This document shows, one piece after another, positions 63,973 through 64,000 of a stretch of 64,000 bases of DNA. The notes beneath the pieces are model-generated. The model was not told where the DNA came from, ran no database searches, and worked only from the letters and a program-made list of their open reading frames with translations. Each line of letters starts with the position of its first letter. The stretch's first letter is position 1. A program made the translations under genes and the position numbers. The DNA is from Myxacorys californica WJT36-NPBG1. GTDB lineage: Bacteria; Cyanobacteriota; Cyanobacteriia; Leptolyngbyales; Leptolyngbyaceae. The stretch spans positions 1 through 64,000 of the forward strand of contig JAHHHO010000020.1 of assembly GCA_019359315.1 (NCBI GenBank), read 5' to 3'.

Positions 63973-64000
63973 ATGCAATCAATTCATCGCCATGGTTTCG
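63973..64000 (+). CDS. Possible start of another gene, cut by the window end
   Basis: ATG at 63973, 11 bases after the previous stop, opens MQSIHRHGF to the edge. Too little sequence to identify. Confidence 0.25.

Larger units (their letters stand above)
47945..64000. mobile_element. Integrated plasmid-like element in radC (left 16 kb)
   Basis: From the radC break to the window end the content is plasmid-like: serine recombinase, PrimPol-D5 replication protein, ribbon-helix-helix and XRE regulators, ParM-type partition genes, two repeat arrays and many small unknown proteins, with no housekeeping gene. HIP1 sites persist, so the element is at home in cyanobacteria. The right end is not in the window. 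Confidence 0.8.

Noticed and set aside
1-64000. CRISPR array, tRNA or rRNA genes
   Set aside because: No regularly spaced long repeats and no cloverleaf or rRNA sequence recognised by eye. The CGTCA and GTAACG arrays are too short and lack spacers of CRISPR size.
48126-64000. xisH/xisI-type excision accessory genes, relaxase or VirB genes
   Set aside because: Looked for in all element genes and not recognised; they may be beyond the window.

Overview
The window is chromosomal DNA of a cyanobacterium. The octamer GCGATCGC (HIP1) is abundant in genes and gaps. It carries petC and petA (Rieske protein and cytochrome f), a fused NADPH-thioredoxin reductase/thioredoxin (NTRC type), a DUF3067 gene beside petCA, an FtsH3-type protease and a BlaI-type repressor with its membrane protease. 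A filamentous Leptolyngbya-like organism is a reasonable guess, but the sequence does not prove a genus.

From 1 to about 47.9 kb the layout is ordinary chromosome with short operons on both strands. In order: a TPR-like protein; cysC and a sulfotransferase; ftsH; an aminotransferase class IV gene; a TPR protein; stress and envelope proteins (HdeD, SpoIID-like, GlsB); a BlaI/M56 pair; a divergent ClpC; small exported proteins; a DCC thiol protein; a methyltransferase; a DUF2235 hydrolase; CpdA-like phosphoesterase; thiD; metK; a glycan operon at 24.3-30.9 kb (two GT9-type genes, a PucR-type regulator, two glycosyltransferases of which one is fused to a GmhA/SIS domain, and an SDR); metH; a DUF433 antitoxin with a decayed DUF5615 partner; ntrC; an orphan ABC permease; petCA; a VapBC-like pair; malic enzyme; a peptidoglycan-binding protein; and radC.

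radC (47399-47965) is broken immediately before its conserved HNHPSG metal-binding motif. From that point to the end of the window (at least 16 kb) the DNA is plasmid-like. A large XisF-type serine recombinase starts 160 bases inside the junction, after a helically phased array of CGTCA repeats. It is followed by a PrimPol-D5 replication protein operon (minus strand), a ribbon-helix-helix gene with an unknown partner, and an XRE-controlled operon of tiny paralogous proteins sharing a DWLQV motif. A ParM-like actin with a small partner then lies behind an iterated repeat. After it comes a long plus-strand operon of unknown membrane proteins, a GIY-YIG-like protein and a membrane-anchored P-loop ATPase, ending at an array of GTAACG/CGTTAC repeats. 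The simplest reading is an integrated plasmid or integrative element that uses radC as its attachment gene and could restore radC on excision. The right end and the 3-prime part of radC lie outside the window.

The most interesting material is in the element: the radC interruption, the two repeat arrays, the multigene DWLQV family (most members too small for routine gene calling), and the uncharacterised membrane/ATPase operon.
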